A stretch of 64,000 bases of DNA from Alphaproteobacteria bacterium. GTDB lineage: Bacteria; Pseudomonadota; Alphaproteobacteria; JAUHZC01. A program made the position numbers and the translations under genes. Position 1 is the first letter of the stretch; every line of letters starts with the position of its first letter. The stretch covers positions 310,001-374,000 of the forward strand of contig CP060236.1 in assembly GCA_023898725.1 (NCBI GenBank), written 5' to 3'. Shown here piece after piece: positions 63,428-64,000 of this stretch. The notes beneath the pieces were generated by a model. That model made no database searches. It was not told the DNA's origin and saw only the letters and a list, made by a program, of their open reading frames with translations.

Positions 63428-64000
63428 ATGGCGGACGTAGAGAATAAAATTACTTTAGAAGATATCCTTGTAAAAGGACGCTTGGCGAAAGATGAAGACA
63501 AGCGCCCAGCAGGACTTGAGCAGCTTCGTGAGTTAATTTCACAAATAAACAACACAGAGGACAATCAAATCAAGCATGTTGGCCCCTTTATGTCACACCG
63601 CATTCAGCAAATTGATACCGCGCTTAGTGAACAACTAGATGTCATTATTCATGATCCCATCTTTCAGAAACTAGAAGGATCATGGCGTGGGTTACATTAC
63701 CTTGTCAATAAAAGTCATACGAGCTCTACCCTCAAACTTCGGTTAATGAATATCTCCAAGCCAGAGCTTCTGCAAGATCTTGAAAAGGCGGTTGAGTTCG
63801 ATCAAAGTCAGCTATTCAAAAAAGTCTACGAAGAGGAGTACGGAACCTTTGGTGGTGCGCCCTATTCATGTCTTGTAGGTGATTATGAGTTTGGTAGTCA
63901 TCCCCTTGATATGGCACTCATACGCAAAATAGCACAGGTAGCTTCGGCCGCGCACACACCTTTTATATCTGGTGCAGCACCATCACTTTTCAATCTTGAA
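63428..64000 (+). CDS. tssC: Type VI secretion system sheath large subunit TssC, partial
   Basis: The frame is open to the window edge (191 codons). The opening and core (IIHDPIFQKLEGSWRGLHYL, then YGTFGGAPYSCLVGDYEF) match TssC/VipB. CTAGGAGA lies seven bases before the ATG. With TssB it builds the contractile sheath. The rest of the locus lies beyond the window. Confidence 0.96.
   Translation, partial: MADVENKITLEDILVKGRLAKDEDKRPAGLEQLRELISQINNTEDNQIKHVGPFMSHRIQQIDTALSEQLDVIIHDPIFQKLEGSWRGLHYLVNKSHTSSTLKLRLMNISKPELLQDLEKAVEFDQSQLFKKVYEEEYGTFGGAPYSCLVGDYEFGSHPLDMALIRKIAQVASAAHTPFISGAAPSLFNLE

Noticed and set aside
1..64000. CRISPR arrays, prophages, complete insertion sequences
   Set aside because: No regularly spaced repeats, phage structural genes or terminal inverted repeats were seen; only the 434-bp direct repeat.

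Overview
The window reads as chromosome of an alphaproteobacterium that lives inside host cells, most likely a Holosporales-type endosymbiont; the taxonomic placement is inference. Alphaproteobacterial marks are a MucR/Ros regulator, a TrcR (DUF1013) regulator, the gene order miaB-phoH-ybeY-corC-lnt, and the order ileS-lspA-DUF3035-M16-M16-pgi-mutL. The host-associated marks are an ATP/ADP-translocase (Tlc/Npt) homologue, a DASS-type anion importer, an aromatic amino-acid permease, an Rpn/PD-(D/E)XK family nuclease with a duplicated leader, and the start of a type VI secretion locus. No rRNA, CRISPR array or complete insertion sequence was seen. Most genes lie on the minus strand.

Region by region. 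1-2721 is the accessory end: a 434-bp direct repeat (four mismatches) places the same promoter, ribosome binding site and N-terminal leader in front of two different proteins. 2705-9532 holds acnA, rho, a DUF2628 membrane protein, an MscS channel and a CDF metal exporter. 9533-16492 holds a nucleotide translocase followed by a decayed stretch, then yajC-secD-secF and a soluble lytic transglycosylase. 16587-22711 holds smpB, hupB, map, sfsA, a MoaB/CinA-N protein, a tandem universal stress protein, tRNA-Glu, an amino-acid permease and a small lipoprotein. 22990-36117 is a long minus-strand block: typA, an MFS carrier, SPOR protein, argS, trcR, glyA, lnt, corC, ybeY, phoH, miaB. 36278-42169 holds mucR, a FliW-like gene overlapping a YcbB-type L,D-transpeptidase, a second small YkuD protein and PBP1A. 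42364-42907 carries tRNA-Arg(ACG), tRNA-Asn(GTT) and tRNA-Cys(GCA). 43037-58887 holds a desaturase, dedA, mutL, pgi, an M16 pair, a DUF3035 lipoprotein, lspA, ileS, an Asd/Usg-like protein lacking the catalytic residues, a TlpA-like thioredoxin, trxB and the DASS carrier. 59383-62223 is nrdAB. 62864 to the end is tssB and the start of tssC.

Functional links. Envelope biology dominates: Sec accessory proteins, lipoprotein processing (lspA, lnt), peptidoglycan synthesis and remodelling (PBP1A, two YkuD proteins, Slt, SPOR) and membrane carriers. Translation and tRNA maintenance (argS, ileS, miaB, smpB, typA, map, ybeY) make up most of the housekeeping part. The most unusual points are the leader duplication in front of unrelated proteins, the Asd-family protein with both catalytic residues replaced, a FliW homologue coupled to a peptidoglycan enzyme with no flagellar genes nearby, and a T6SS sheath operon behind an AT-rich, gene-poor stretch in a bacterium that also carries a nucleotide translocase.
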